DNA of 64,000 bases from Leifsonia xyli subsp. xyli str. CTCB07 (GCF_000007665.1 NC_006087.1:372001-436000), one strand, 5' to 3'; positions 18,183 through 28,895 are shown, counted from the first letter of the stretch. The notes: generated from the letters alone by a model not told the origin. A program made the numbers and translations.

Positions 18183-18931
18183 TTACGCGTGCGTTCCGGC
18201 CGCCCAGCCGGTGCCCGACCAGTTGAAGTCGTAGGTGCCGATCGTGATCTTCTGACCAGTAGTCCACGCCGACGTGGGGTTGGCGGCGTATCCGAGGCCG
18301 GCGAGCTTGGCCGCGTTGGCCGAGTCGGAGGCAGTGATGTTGGCATCGGAGGCAAACACCATGCCCGGGGCGGCGGCAGAGTTGTCGTTCAGGCCCGGGT
18401 TGAAAACGCGCTCCACACCACCGTTGATGATGGAAGAGGCATACGCCTTGATCGTTACTTCGTAGCCGGTCGGGTCGCGCGCGTCGAACGTGAGGTCGCC
18501 GACCTCGACAACCTCACCCTCGGGGATCCACACGCGGCGGATGTCGGTCCCGTCGATGATATCGAACACGAACGACTGACGACCACTCGTGTTCGCCGGT
18601 TTCACGTCGAAAGTGCCGTCGCCGCCCACGGTGGTGCCGAAGTACAGGGCGACCGTGGCGCGACGGGACTCGAGCATCACGAACTTGTACGACACCGACG
18701 CCTCAGTGACCACGGTGCGCATCAACGCCGAGTTCTGCCACGCCTTGATGTCATTCGTGGAACGATCCGTGGTGCGTGTGGAACCATCCTTGCTGATGTA
18801 TCCGAGGTTGTTCCACGAGGCCGGCAGGGCGGCGCTGGCAGAAGTTGGGCCGGTCGTGCCCAGCGGGGCCCGTACCATGCGCCGGTCGGCGCAACCCGGA
18901 CGTTCCGGGAATCGAGAGTTCCTGTGGGCAT
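18183..18931 (-). pseudogene. Phage major tail (tube) protein, frameshifted near the start
   Basis: The first 17 codons (MPTGTLDSRNVRVAPTG) start at 18931 behind a GAGGA site. The frame shifts near 18875, and the rest reads APLGTTGPTSASAALPASWN through FNPGLNDNSAAAPGMV to the end. About 248 residues if repaired. The size, the Gly/Thr-rich beta pattern and its place before the chaperone genes identify a tail tube subunit. A start at 18878 (MVRAPLG) could still give a nearly full product. Confidence 0.75.
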
Positions 18932-19003
18932 GATTCGTCCTCCTCGCCCACTCGGGGCATAGAAAAAGCCGCCACGAGCGACGGCATCAGGGTTGTGGGT
19001 TGC

Positions 19004-19421
19004 TCAGGTGAACTGGGTTCCGCGGCGGGTCACGTTCGCGACCATGTACCACTGGAAAAGAATCGGTGTCGTTGGGCACCTCGACCGGACCCGCGGTGAT
19101 GCGACATGCGGTGATCGGGTTCCCGTCGCGGAGACCGAGAGGAGATGCCGCTTCGAAGATCGCCCGGACGAGAAGCGCGAGATTCGCCGCATCGCCCTCG
19201 CCGTCAGCGCGCACGTTTATGCGGAGAGTAGTGTCGTTCAGGGTGTTGAACGTCCCAGTACCGGCACCGAGGTTCAGGGTAACCATGCGGCGCTTGCCGG
19301 GGATGACTTTGTTCGACACTGCCGCACCGTCTGCGTATGGCTCGGGGCGGGTGTCCAACAGTGCCTGCAGCTTCGGGATTGTCACCGCCGGCAGGTCCGA
19401 GAACAGCACGCCCTCACTCAT
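19004..19421 (-). pseudogene. Phage tail terminator-like protein, frameshifted at the 3' end
   Basis: 139 residues if repaired: it starts MSEGVLFSDLPAVTIPKLQA. A shift near 19055 replaces the natural ending QWYMVANVTRRGTQFT with an unrelated tail that runs to 18987. The position, right after the HK97 gp10-like gene and before the tail tube, fits a tail completion or terminator protein. It starts in an ATGA overlap with the upstream gene. Confidence 0.6.
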
Positions 19422-19749
19422 GAGCGACGCTTCTGACGCTTCGCCTCACGCGCCTTGTACACGCGAGTCTGCTTCGGAGCGTGAGCAGAGGGAACCACCG
19501 ACTGCAGTACGGCCTGAGCTGTACCGTTCGCTGCCTCATCCTCGAGCGGGATACTGGTGGTGATGATCGCGCGAGCGCACCAACGCCGCCTCGCACCGTT
19601 CGGGAGGACGACACTTCCACAGATGCGCCGGGAAGCTTGCTCGCGACCTGACCTCCGAGCTGCTGGAGGTAGGCCCGCATCTCTGGGCCGGCCATGACCT
19701 GGTCACCCCAGGCAGCTTGGTTGATCTTGACCTTGATGTTCTTACCCAC
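19418..19749 (-). pseudogene. HK97 gp10-like head-tail protein, frameshifted
   Basis: GTG start at 19749 inside the upstream stop region: MGKNIKVKINQAAWGDQVMA, then YLQQLGGQVASKLPGASVEV. A shift near 19590 breaks it; the natural frame resumes ARAIITTSIPLEDEAANGTA and ends in a basic tail (YKAREAKRQKRRS). About 110 residues. The family links head and tail in siphoviruses. Confidence 0.65.
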
Positions 19750-20080
19750 GAGTCGGCTCCGTTCGCTTGACAACTACGACGGTTCCGACCGGGTCACCTG
19801 CGATGTTGTTCCACACCGTCTCGACACCCTCGGACTCGTATTCGGTTCCGCGCACCGTCCATCGATCGTTGGGGAGAGCGTCGGCCGTGTTGGGTGCGCG
19901 GAAGTACAGGGTGCCGCCATCCGATGAGATGACGGTGTCCACGCCCGTCACGTCGTTCGTGACGACGGGGGCGAAGACGTGCGCGACGAACCTTGATGTC
20001 ACGGGCTTCAGGATCGGCTTGAGGTACCGATCCTTGGCCCCCGAGTCGACCATGCGTGTGCGGGTGACGGTGAGGCTCAT
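19742..20080 (-). CDS. Phage head closure protein
   Basis: 112 residues from ATG 20080 (MSLTVTRTRMVDSGAKDRYL), which overlaps the previous stop in ATGA. Small beta-rich head-closure proteins occupy this slot after the head-tail adaptor. The frame is intact. Confidence 0.6.
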   Translation of the reverse strand: MSLTVTRTRMVDSGAKDRYLKPILKPVTSRFVAHVFAPVVTNDVTGVDTVISSDGGTLYFRAPNTADALPNDRWTVRGTEYESEGVETVWNNIAGDPVGTVVVVKRTEPTRG

Positions 20081-20454
20081 GCGAGCCACCCCACCTTCGC
20101 CCGTGGACCATACCCGAGCGGGTCGAGTGCTTTCACCTCTTCTGCGGAGAGGTAGAGGTTGTTGTTCGGGTTCGAGTACGTCTCAGACCGTGTGAACGGG
20201 CCCGTGACTTCAGTGCCCTGTGTGACACCCTCGTTGCCGCGGTTCAACATGGCTCGACGGACCATGTTCGCCACGATCCGAACGGGCGTCGAGGTCGAGA
20301 GTGATCCGACCTCCAACCGATGGTCGACGTCGGGCCACCGCACACGGATGATGTCCGACGCATCCGAGATCAGCACGGAGGCGATCTGTTCCTCATCTGG
20401 GGTGAGGGACCGCCACCGGTCTACGACGTCTTTGACGTCCGCGAGATCAAACAT
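20077..20454 (-). CDS. Phage head-tail adaptor (Gp15/Gp19-like)
   Basis: 125 residues. The helical N-terminus MFDLADVKDVVDRWRSLTPD, then ASVLISDASDIIRVRWPDVD and IVANMVRRAMLNRGNEGVTQ, is typical of the Gp19/Gp15/Gp42 adaptor family that connects portal and tail. It overlaps the next gene by four bases. The frame is intact. Confidence 0.7.
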   Translation of the reverse strand: MFDLADVKDVVDRWRSLTPDEEQIASVLISDASDIIRVRWPDVDHRLEVGSLSTSTPVRIVANMVRRAMLNRGNEGVTQGTEVTGPFTRSETYSNPNNNLYLSAEEVKALDPLGYGPRAKVGWLA

Positions 20455-20470
20455 GACGGCCCCCTTTCTG

Positions 20471-20794
20471 TTACGCCAGGGCGGCGAGGACGTCGGGCTT
20501 GCTGGTGGCATTGCCGAGGTCGACGTCGAAAGCCTTTGCGTAGGCGCGAAGCTGCTTCACCGTCCACTCCTCGGACGGGCCACCATCGGGGAACGAGTCG
20601 GACTCCTCAGCGGTCCCATCGGGGAACGAGTCCTCCTCATCGGCACCATCCGAGACGATGAACTCCTCCTCGAGGAGACGCTTGATCTCCTCCTCGGGAA
20701 CGTTCGACGGGACGGGCTGGCCGGTGTACAGGTATACTTGCCGGCCAGCCTCATCGCTCGCGATCACGAGCGGTGTGCTCACCCGGTACCCCAT
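20471..20794 (-). CDS. Phage protein with C-terminal SAP/HeH-like motif
   Basis: 107 residues from ATG 20794, whose A is shared with the capsid stop (TGATG). The middle is very acidic and has a duplicated EDSFPDG / SDSFPDG unit. The end (WTVKQLRAYAKAFDVDLGN, then SKPDVLAAL) looks like a SAP or HeH/LEM helix-extension-helix, often found on a short protein after the capsid gene of actinophages. Role unknown. Confidence 0.6.
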   Translation of the reverse strand: MGYRVSTPLVIASDEAGRQVYLYTGQPVPSNVPEEEIKRLLEEEFIVSDGADEEDSFPDGTAEESDSFPDGGPSEEWTVKQLRAYAKAFDVDLGNATSKPDVLAALA

Positions 20795-21723
20795 CAGGTA
20801 CCGATTTCGGTGAGCTTCCACCCCGCGGCGGGCTCAACCACGATCGGGACCGTGACGCGGCGGGCGCGCAGACGGTACTGGTCGTTCTCGTCCTCGCGGA
20901 TCGACTTGACCTCGACACCGATGCCGTCCGTGGACGCGTAACCTGGGCCGCCGATGTTCTCATCGGCCATGCCGCCGAGGACGGTGGAGTCCAGCACCAG
21001 GGCGGTGTTCGCGGTGGGGAGGTTCGGGGTGACGAGCCAACGGAGGCCGTTGATCACCGGGAAGTCTCCCGTGAGGGTCGGGTTCTGTGCCGCGTTCTCA
21101 CGGGACAGGTAGCCCGACGCGACGAACGCGGAGAGGGCGTTAGCCCAGGCGAGGTCCGACACCACGACAGTGTCGGGTTCGTAGCCCTGGTTGAGGGCTA
21201 CGATGTTCGCCTTCGCGAGGGCCACGTCTTTGAAGATCTGCGCCGCCGTCGCCGACGTCCAGGCAGCCGCAGCAGCGGTGGTCTGGGTGACGGCGGACGA
21301 GATCGCAGACAGGGCGATCGAGTCGACGTACTTCACGTTCTGGTTTCCCAGCTTCGTGAGAGCACGGTTGACCGGCTGCATCTTTTGCCGGGAGATGGAC
21401 TCATCGGTGACGATGGTGTCCTGACCCCACTTGACCGTCTTCGCAATCGACGCGACACCGGTCGGGGCACCCGTGAGAGGGTACTCCGAGCCGGGGGTAA
21501 CGGCACGAGGGGTGTCGGTGGTGTAGATGGGCTCGCCGGTCTCGTACTGGACGGCGCCACCGGACACCGAGTAGCGGCCGGTCAGGAGCGAGTCGGCGAT
21601 GAACCGCTGCTCGAGGATGGTCCGCAGGCGACGCGCGATAAGGGTCGGGTCGTTGAGGAACCGGGAGATGGTGACGGCGTCGCCCGAGATGGTGGGCGCG
21701 GCCGGCGGGTAAACGTACGGCAT
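20794..21723 (-). CDS. Phage major capsid protein (HK97 fold)
   Basis: 309 residues, starting MPYVYPPAAPTISGDAVTIS. The size, lack of Cys, the segment YEPDTVVVSDLAWANALSAF and a C-terminal beta region are typical of actinophage HK97-fold capsids. It lies after the scaffold and decoration genes. The frame is intact with no visible damage. Confidence 0.8.
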   Translation of the reverse strand: MPYVYPPAAPTISGDAVTISRFLNDPTLIARRLRTILEQRFIADSLLTGRYSVSGGAVQYETGEPIYTTDTPRAVTPGSEYPLTGAPTGVASIAKTVKWGQDTIVTDESISRQKMQPVNRALTKLGNQNVKYVDSIALSAISSAVTQTTAAAAAWTSATAAQIFKDVALAKANIVALNQGYEPDTVVVSDLAWANALSAFVASGYLSRENAAQNPTLTGDFPVINGLRWLVTPNLPTANTALVLDSTVLGGMADENIGGPGYASTDGIGVEVKSIREDENDQYRLRARRVTVPIVVEPAAGWKLTEIGT

Positions 21724-21750
21724 GGTTGTGTCCTTACTGGCTCGCGCCGG

Positions 21751-22119
21751 TTATCGGAGGAGGGAGACCTCGACGAGGGCCCCGTCTGCGGCCGTGCTGA
21801 GCGCCAGGCCGACAACGTTGTAGTCGTTGGTGCCGTTGGCGTGCATGGCGACCTTGCCGCCCGCAGCGCCCTCAACAAGCGCACCTGCGGTGATGCCGCC
21901 GGAAGCGACGATGCGCTGAACGCCCTCGCTGAACACAGTGACGTTGTCGCCGCTCGCCGCGTCGAACCCGGAAACTCCAAGCCACGACGCGGAGGCGGCT
22001 CCGGCCGGCGCTACCGTGCCGGAACCGGAAACGACCACGAGCTGGACGCCCGTGATCGCTGCCGAGGCCTGGCGCGCGAACGCCTTCCCTGGGATTTGAA
22101 GTGGAAGATACTCAGCCAT
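21751..22119 (-). CDS. Phage capsid decoration protein (DUF2190-like)
   Basis: 122 residues, beginning MAEYLPLQIPGKAFARQASA and rich in Gly, Ala and Val. Short beta-barrel decoration or stabilisation proteins of this kind lie between scaffold and capsid genes. Intact, with AGAGAGAAC before the start. Confidence 0.65.
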   Translation of the reverse strand: MAEYLPLQIPGKAFARQASAAITGVQLVVVSGSGTVAPAGAASASWLGVSGFDAASGDNVTVFSEGVQRIVASGGITAGALVEGAAGGKVAMHANGTNDYNVVGLALSTAADGALVEVSLLR

Positions 22120-22140
22120 TGCTGGTTCTCTCTTTCTTGG

Positions 22141-22698
22141 TTATTCCCCGAAAAGGGAGCTGTAGATGAGATCGCCCTCGGTCTGGGCGTCCTGTGGTGT
22201 AGCGCCCGGCTTCAGCGTGGCGACAGGCCGCGACGGAGTCGGGATCGGCTTGCCTGCCTGGAGCGCTGCGATCTGGGCTTTGAGCTGTTCGTTCTCCTGC
22301 TGTGCTTCGAGGAGCGTGGAGAGGCGCTGAGCGCGTCGCGTGAGCGTTTCCTCGTCACCGGAGCCGAGCAGCTCGAAGAAGTCCTCACCCACCTTGTGAG
22401 TCGCGGCGACCTTGTACCGCAGCGTCTCTGCCTTGGCCTCCTCCGCGTCACGAATGGCCTTGGCTGTCGCATCGGCCTGCTTCTGCGCCTCCGACTTCTG
22501 AGACTCTTCGATCTCCTGAAGTCGTCGGGCCGCTTCCGCGTTCGACTTGGCGCGGTTCTCCTGCTCGCGTGCCTTCTGCTTCCAGAAGTCGACCGTTTCG
22601 GTCGGCTTCGGCGCTTCCGGATTCGGGTCCGGCGTGACTTCTGCCGGCGCCTCGACGGGCTGCTGGGTGGGAACCTCGGGGGTGATGGGGTCGGACAT
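22141..22698 (-). CDS. Phage scaffolding protein
   Basis: 185 residues. A Pro/Glu-rich start (MSDPITPEVPTQQPVEAPAE) leads to a long charged coiled coil (WKQKAREQENRAKSNAEAAR, EALKAQ-type heptads) and a short C-terminal capsid-binding end. This is the DUF4355-like pattern of scaffolds that guide procapsid assembly. Intact. Confidence 0.75.
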   Translation of the reverse strand: MSDPITPEVPTQQPVEAPAEVTPDPNPEAPKPTETVDFWKQKAREQENRAKSNAEAARRLQEIEESQKSEAQKQADATAKAIRDAEEAKAETLRYKVAATHKVGEDFFELLGSGDEETLTRRAQRLSTLLEAQQENEQLKAQIAALQAGKPIPTPSRPVATLKPGATPQDAQTEGDLIYSSLFGE

Positions 22699-22745
22699 GG
22701 TGTCTCCCGTTTCGGGTTGGGCGTCACCGTTGCGGCGGCGCTGGT

Positions 22746-23363
22746 CTAACTGACGCCCTGCTGCTCGCGCAGTTCGGACGAGATGTCGGGCAGACCCCCG
22801 GTACCGCTCGCCTTACGAGCGTCGAGATACTGCGAATACAGGTGCGACGGGTCATAGCCCTCCACAGCCGGATGCTGTGCCTACCCTGGAACGGCGACAC
22901 AGTCGCAGTCCCCGTGGTATTTGTCGTGCTGGCCGGCAGTTGAGGCCGACCCGTACACGAACCCGCGAGACGCCATGACGAGGCAGAAAGCGCACGTCTT
23001 TGCCCCGGTCGGGATGCGCGCCCAACCAGCGTTGTCTCTAATCGCATTGTGGGTGATCGTGTTCCGGCCGGGCTGCAGCGCGTACTTCGCGGCTGCGAGA
23101 CTCAGGTTGCCGAGAGTACTGGTGAGGTTTTCCGTGAAGAGCCCACCAGCCGCGTAACGGACCGTTTTTGTCACCGCATCCGCAGCCACGACCGGTGCCA
23201 GATCGGCCCGAAACACACCCGGTACACGCTCAAGCGATCGCTCTTGGTCAAACCAATCAGCTGACACGGTTGCGGCGATGTCGCCGTACTTCGTAGTCAG
23301 CTGCGGCATAAAGCCCAGCAGAGCGTCTCGGGCAGCCTCTGGGGTGTTCAGGTTGAGCGTCAA
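22746..23363 (-). pseudogene. Phage MuF-type minor head protein with in-frame TAG
   Basis: It begins at a TTG with GAGGGG upstream (MTLNLNTPEAARDALLGFMP). The C-terminal metal-binding block GAKTCAFCLVMASRGFVYGS then KYHGDCDCVAVPG is typical of VG15/MuF-like capsid proteins. A TAG follows directly at 22881, but the same frame continues 44 codons (AQHPAVEGYDPSHLYSQYLD) to another TAG at 22746. So the stop is a point mutation or the last part is dispensable. Confidence 0.7.
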
Positions 23364-23409
23364 CCAGAACCCCTCGCGATCTTGGACGATCAGTTTCGAG
23401 ATGCCCTGG

Positions 23410-24866
23410 TTAGCTGCTCGGAGTTGCTCTACTGACTGCCGGGTTGGTATTCGAAGAACCTCCTCGACCGAGCGCCACCAACTGATCCAGAGCCGTGCGG
23501 GAACGCTGCGCTCGGATCATCTGCTCAACCTGCTCGATCCGCTGCCTGGTGAACCCAGGGATGTTGGACAGCAGAGCATCCGTGGGGATCCCGAGACCAC
23601 CCGCAAGCTGCACCAGAACAGCAACCGTCTCCGAAAACGACCGCGCCTCGAAGTTCCGCCAACGGATCTCCGAGTTGTAGTCGTCCGCGGCAGCCTCATT
23701 GCCGTCGACGAGCGCACAGAGTCGCATGAGCTGCTCATGCGACTCCCCGAGGGAGGTCATGATCTCGCCACCCTCGCGGTTCTTCGCTGCCTCCAACCCT
23801 GCGAGGGTTGCGTCAGAAATGTTCGAGATACCGTCGATGCCAAGCGCCTGAGCAGGTACCTGGCCGATCGCCGCGAAGTCCCGGATCGCTGAGTTGCGGG
23901 CGTCGATGTACGGGGTGATCGTTCCGCCGTCGAGTTCGTCAATCTTGACCTCTTCGGGGTCTTCCTCGAGGTACCAGATCCGTGCGGCACCAGCCTTGAG
24001 CTCTTCCGACTCGTCCTTCGGCACCCAACCGAGCACGTACCGCTGCTTGAACGCCTGAAAATACTGGGCGACAAGCATCTCGAACGTGGTCTCGTTGATG
24101 CGCTCCTGGATGAGCATCAGCGGTTCGACGATTCCGTACTGCTCTTCGCCGGCGAGGAGGTTACGGTCGCGGTACCGGATTACCGGGGGATGCCGAGTTC
24201 GTGCTCGCTCTGGTCGATGTACTGCAACGAACCAGTCCCGTACGGGATCGCAAGCTCCGCGCCGTCCACCGCCTGCAGCGACTTCATCTCGTCACCGAAC
24301 CGGTAGACGAACTCCTCATCGAACAGGGAGAAGATCCGGCTCCCATCACCAGCAACATCGACCGCGACAGCCAGCATGGGCCACTCGTCAGCCTCAGGAT
24401 CCTGGTACAGGGCTGTCATCTTGCGTGGCGAGTACAGGGAAATCGCTGGTCCCTGCTGCCCACGCCCGTAAATGCCCGGCAGGACAGTCGCGTACGCGGC
24501 TCCGTAGGAGATCGCGGACCGGGTCAAACCGGTCTGCCGCGAATCCATCCGGTTTCGCTGCCACCACAGCCACGGGTCCGAGGTGTCATCGGCCCCATCC
24601 GAGGTGACCGTCTGGTAGCCGTCGACCTTCATCACCTGCGAGAACGTCTTCACCAGAAGCGGCAGATAGTTCGTCTCCGACTTGCGCGCGAGTTCCCGCA
24701 TCAGCGGCGGCGCATCTTCCGGAATCTGCACTGTGGGGTGGAACAGACGGTGCGGGCTCACGTCGAGGGCAGCGTGAATCCGCTCGAGACGTGTGGCCTC
24801 GTTCAGCTTCTGGTTCTCGAGAACGGTCTTGAGAGCCACGAGGGCGTTAGCTTTGCTCAGCGCCAC
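23410..24866 (-). pseudogene. Phage portal protein (SPP1 gp6-like), frameshifted
   Basis: The first half starts MALSKANALVALKTVLENQK; the second half includes VAQYFQAFKQRYVLGWVPKD and NISDATLAGLEAAKNREGGE. An indel in a C run near 24182 (after HELGIP) separates them; the natural text continues IRYRDRNLLAGEEQYGIVEP. About 485 residues if repaired. The portal is the dodecamer through which DNA is packed. Confidence 0.85.
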
Positions 24867-25084
24867 GGGCGTTCACCGTCCTTCATGATCATCGGAACAC
24901 CGCCGCGTGACTGCGTTCCGCTTTCATCGTTCGAGCACCCCACAGGGCCAAACTGACCGCCTCAAGCGGAGTCTCATCACCACCGGGGGCGGTGGATGTC
25001 CAACCGCCTCGACGGTGTTGATGCCGAGTTGGAATGGACCCTTTTGCGCCGATTTGGGGTGGACCCCTTCTTCGTTGGTTGAGC

Positions 25085-25894
25085 TTAGTTCTTGTCGGTC
25101 TGTTTGATGAGGTCGCGGCGTCCGTGGGTGCGGTAGGAGTCTCCGTTGAGGGTGAGGACTTCGGAGTGGTGGACGAGGCGGTCGATCATCGCTGAAGCGA
25201 CGACGTCGTCTCCGAAGATCTCGCCCCAGCGGCTGAACGGCAGGTTGCTGGTGACCATGATCGAGCCCTGTTCGTAACGGGACGCGACGAGTTGGAAGAA
25301 CAGGTTCGCGGAGTCGGTGTCGAAGGGGATGTAGCCGATCTCGTCGATGATGATGAGCTTGTAACGGCGGATCTTCTTCAGTTCGGCTTCGAGCTGTCCC
25401 TGGTGGTGAGCGGCCGCGAGGCGGGCGATCCAGTTGTTCGCGGTGTCGAACAAGACACTGTGCCCGGAGTGAGTGGCCTTGACGCCAAGACCGATCGCGA
25501 GGTGGGTCTTCCCGATCCCGGGAGGGCCGAGGAGGATCACGTTCTCCGCTTTCACGACGAACGTCGATGTCGCCAGGTGTGCGAGAAGATCCTTGCGCAG
25601 CGACGGGAGGTGGTCGAGGTTGAAGTCCTCCAAGGTTTTGATCGCGGGGAAGTGCGCGGTCCGGATTCGCATCGTGGTGCCCGCTGATTCCCGGTCCGCG
25701 AGCTGGCGTTCCAGGACCGCGGCGAGGTATTCCTCATGCGCCCAGTTCTCGTCTCTGGCTCGGCCGGCGAGGTCTTCCCAAACCCTCCCGATCGTTGGCG
25801 TCTTCAACGCCCGGGCGAGATAGGCAAGCTTCGAGGAGACCTGCTTGCTGGTCTTCGGGATCGGAACGTCGCTCGTGCTGTTCTTGATGGTCAT
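25085..25894 (-). CDS. istB: IS21-family IstB-like ATPase
   Basis: 269 residues from ATG 25894, overlapping the istA stop (ATGA). Walker A is GPPGIGKTH, Walker B is LIIIDEIGY, and sensor I is IMVTSNLPF. IstB is the AAA+ helper that selects target DNA and activates the IstA transposase. The frame is complete, in contrast to istA. Confidence 0.9.
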   Translation of the reverse strand: MTIKNSTSDVPIPKTSKQVSSKLAYLARALKTPTIGRVWEDLAGRARDENWAHEEYLAAVLERQLADRESAGTTMRIRTAHFPAIKTLEDFNLDHLPSLRKDLLAHLATSTFVVKAENVILLGPPGIGKTHLAIGLGVKATHSGHSVLFDTANNWIARLAAAHHQGQLEAELKKIRRYKLIIIDEIGYIPFDTDSANLFFQLVASRYEQGSIMVTSNLPFSRWGEIFGDDVVASAMIDRLVHHSEVLTLNGDSYRTHGRRDLIKQTDKN

Positions 25895-27149
25895 CGTGCT
25901 TCTTTCTCGTATTCGGTCGTGGTCGTGGTCGTGAAGTCGATGCCGAACAGGGCGTCGTAGTCCGACAGCGCCCGAATCTGGACGCGGTGCCCATCTGGAT
26001 GTTCTCTGACCCCGGAAGGTTTCGGGCGTTGGTAGTGAGCGCGGAGCTTCGCGGCCTGTGTGACATGCTCGGGAGCCGTGATCGTTTGCCCTGTCCGCAA
26101 CGACCGGAGATGCCTGCCGGCGGGTTGCCCGTTGCTGGTGATCTCGACCTCGTCCAGCGACGCCCGAATATCGACGAACCGGCCAATGAACCGGGGACGG
26201 AGTAGTCGTTCCCATCGAGGAGGACGTAATAGTCGCGGGCGAGGCGGACCCGGTGGGTGAGCCCAACGGCGGATGGCTTCGCCGGCAGCGCCAGCATCCC
26301 CGCCGTGTCAACGTTCGCGAGCTCTGTCGGGCGGGCCGCGATCGAGCGGACCTTCCGCTGATTCGCGCGGGTATCCAACCATCCGGTCAGCTGCTCGTTG
26401 AAGTCATCGACGCTCTGAAAGATCCGTCCCGGCAGGAACGAGGTCTCCAAGTCATCTGTTCGCGCGCTCGACAACACCTTTGGTCTCCGGATCTCGTGCG
26501 GGCGCGAGCTTGATCCTCGTCGCGAGCGTTCCCGCGAACGTCGCCGCGAGGATGGTGGGCTTCCCGAGACCACCGATCGCGGCTTCCCTGTCCCAGAGCA
26601 ACGAGCGCGGAACCCCACCGAATCGCTGCAACAGCGACCACATGCCCGAGGTCAGGTCGTCGCCCTGCTTGGACGGGAGCATGACCGCCTCGATCCGACG
26701 GGAGAACCCGGACACATCACGAGCACAGGCAAGATCCGGTCCTGCCCGTCGCCGACCGCCACCCGCGTCTCGGGGAACCAGAGATCGCACTGGATCACCT
26801 CGCCCGCCGCATAAGAGAGCCGATCCGCCGGGTCCAGACCCAGATAGTCCAGCCGCAGTTCCGCGACACGGTCACGGAACAACGACGACGAGAACGACCA
26901 TCCCACCCGCTCCGCGATCACCGACGCCGGCATCCGCGGATACTCCACCAGCAGCGCTCTGATCTGCGGCACGAATGGATCAAATTTCGAGCCCCGTGGA
27001 CCCCGCGACCGGTCCGGAGGATCCTCGCCCCGCAACGCCCGCCGAACCGTGTTCCGCCCGACACCAAGATCACGCGCGATCTGCTTGATCGGGATCTTCT
27101 CCGCCCGATGCAACCGCCGGATCTCTGCCCACGTATCCACTGAAATCAC
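25891..27149 (-). pseudogene. istA: IS21-family IstA transposase, frameshifted
   Basis: Start GTG 27149 (MISVDTWAEIRRLHRAEKIP), with the HTH IKQIARDLGVGRNTVRRALR. The rve core is split over frames: VIQCDLWFPE (first Asp), then SLLWDREAAIGG (second Asp), then PETKGVVERANR (Glu). Shifts lie near 26720, 26465 and 26190, and the natural end is ALSDYDALFGIDFTTTTTTE. At least three indels, so the element cannot move on its own. Confidence 0.85.
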
Positions 27150-28541
27150 CCTCCTAGCCTGGAGCCAGGGGGTCCATTCCAAGTCGGCGCTACGGGGTCC
27201 ATTCTACTTTGGCGTTAACAGACGGTCACGGTCACAGACTGCGACAGCGTCATCCAGCGGGCCCTGCCCACCCGCACGGTGCGTCATCGTCTTCTCCGTA
27301 GCCGCGTTCCTGGTCATCTCACACGCCTGCAAGTACTGAGGCGTCGAGGCGACCACGATTCGCCGCGCACTGACTTTCCGGTCCAGCAGCATCTGCCTCA
27401 AGACGCCAGCACCAGCTGAACCCGAGAGAACGATCGCCCGAGCACGCTTCCACCGCGGGCGGCCATCCAGGCTTTTCTCAACGAACCAATCAGCCAGTGG
27501 AGTCAGCCCGCCTTCGACATCGCCCTCATAGGGCGGTCCAATAGTTCGACATGTACGGTCTCCGACTCGCCCTTGAACGCGCCACCCAAGGACATCCGCA
27601 TCCCGTCCTGCGAGAACGCCACACCATACGCCGGCGACTCATCCGGATCCGGGATCCCCTCCAGATCCGCCCACCGAGACGCCGAGATGAATCGGGACCC
27701 GACCTGATCGGTATCCCAAATTCCGAGAGCCTCACGCTTCCACGACTCGTCCGATGGAAGATTCTTCCGCAGGCGCAGCATCGACTTCAATGGTGTCCGG
27801 TGCGGGTACGACGGGTTCGCGATCTCCCACTGTTCCCGATCATCAGGGTCAGCGTCAGTATCAGCCGAGCACTCGATATACACGGCGTCGTCAGACCCGC
27901 CCAACAACGCCTCACGACGACGTTGCTTGAACGCCTCACCCGGATCAACCGGCCGCGGAGGCGTACCCATGAAGAACAACAGCGCTCCGGCAGGGAACCG
28001 CGACTGGTTCGTCGCCGCGACCATATCCTCGAGCGCCTTCTCCGTCAGGATCTGGGCCTCGTCGAACACCTCGATGTCGACCTCGTCGAAACCACGCCCG
28101 AAGCCCTGCTCACGAGCTCCGAACATGATCACGGACCCGTTGGTGAACTCGATCTCCTGCTCACCGTTCACCGCGCGAACATTCCGCACAAACGGGGCAA
28201 CCGATTTGCGCCCAACGAACCCCCGCAACGACGCGAAGGTCTTCGTCGAAGTTCGCGTGCGGTGAGCCGTCCACAGAACAGTCAGGTTCGGGAAGATCGT
28301 GCATAACGCCACAATGTTGATGCGACTGACCATGTAGGTCTTCGCCACCTGGCGAGGAATACTGAGCGTGATGCCGCCGATCGTGGCCGCGTAGTCACCA
28401 TTCGCCCGCTTCGCCAGGATCAGCTTCGACGCGCCCTGCTGCCACACATCGAACTCGTCACCGAAATCACGAATCCGAGCCTCAACAGCCGGCCAACCCG
28501 TCGAAACAATCCCAGACGGAACCACAACATGACGAGCAACC

Positions 28542-28834
28542 TCAGAGAGCTTCCGCGTCGAACGCTTCATCTGCGACGTCGGCGGCATCCGAAGCCTCCT
28601 CGACCATCTTACGCTTCAACGCCTCAACCTCTTTCGAGATCTCAATCTGCCGACGAGACAACGCAGCAAGATCCCGAGGAGACGTGTTCTCGTTATCCAA
28701 AGCCCGAGCAATAACCCAACGCATCTGAACCAGCTCATCCAGCCGAGACCCCTGCTCAGCCGCCTGCAAAACCGACGTGATTTGCACCAGAGGCCTCCAC
28801 CCTCCTCCACCGCACGCAGATTCGGTCGAGCCAT
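28542..28834 (-). pseudogene. Phage terminase small subunit, frameshifted
   Basis: The start MARPNLRAVEEGG at 28834 has GGAGGTGG upstream; upstream codons in the same frame (GPRSPFIGQTPEEVAS) suggest the true start was further up, beyond the mini-element. One base is lost near 28798. The rest, VQITSVLQAAEQGSRLDELV through ISKEVEALKRKMVEEA, is a helical oligomerisation region. It overlaps the large-subunit start by 47 bases. This subunit recognises the packaging site. Confidence 0.65.
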
Positions 28835-28895
28835 GCTGGCCACCTCCTCCGGTGTCTGTCCGATAAACGGTGAGCGGGGTCCGGTCTGATCCGTA

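Larger units (their letters stand above)
25016..27220 (-). mobile_element. IS21-family element in terminase gene
   Basis: 2,205 bp starting TGTTGATGCCGAGTTGGAAT and, from the other end, TGTTAACGCCAAAGTAGAAT, with repeated GGAATGGACCC motifs inside both ends. A perfect 5-bp target duplication GACGG lies at 25011-25015 and 27221-27225. Gene order istA-istB reads on the minus strand. Confidence 0.93.
24889..28588 (-). pseudogene. Phage terminase large subunit, split by IS21
   Basis: The N-terminal ATPase part has ITLSIPRQVAKTYM (Walker A-like), VLWTAHRTRTSTKTFASLRG and VDIEVFDEAQ (Walker B). The frame is lost near 27510 and resumes in another frame to the IS21 insertion at 27221, with nuclease-domain text such as VVASTPQYLQACEMTRNAAT and GPLDDAVAVCDRD. 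The last 40 codons (DETPLEAVSLALWGARTMKA) lie beyond the IS at 25010-24889. It is the packaging motor and is dead through at least one frameshift and one insertion. Confidence 0.85.
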
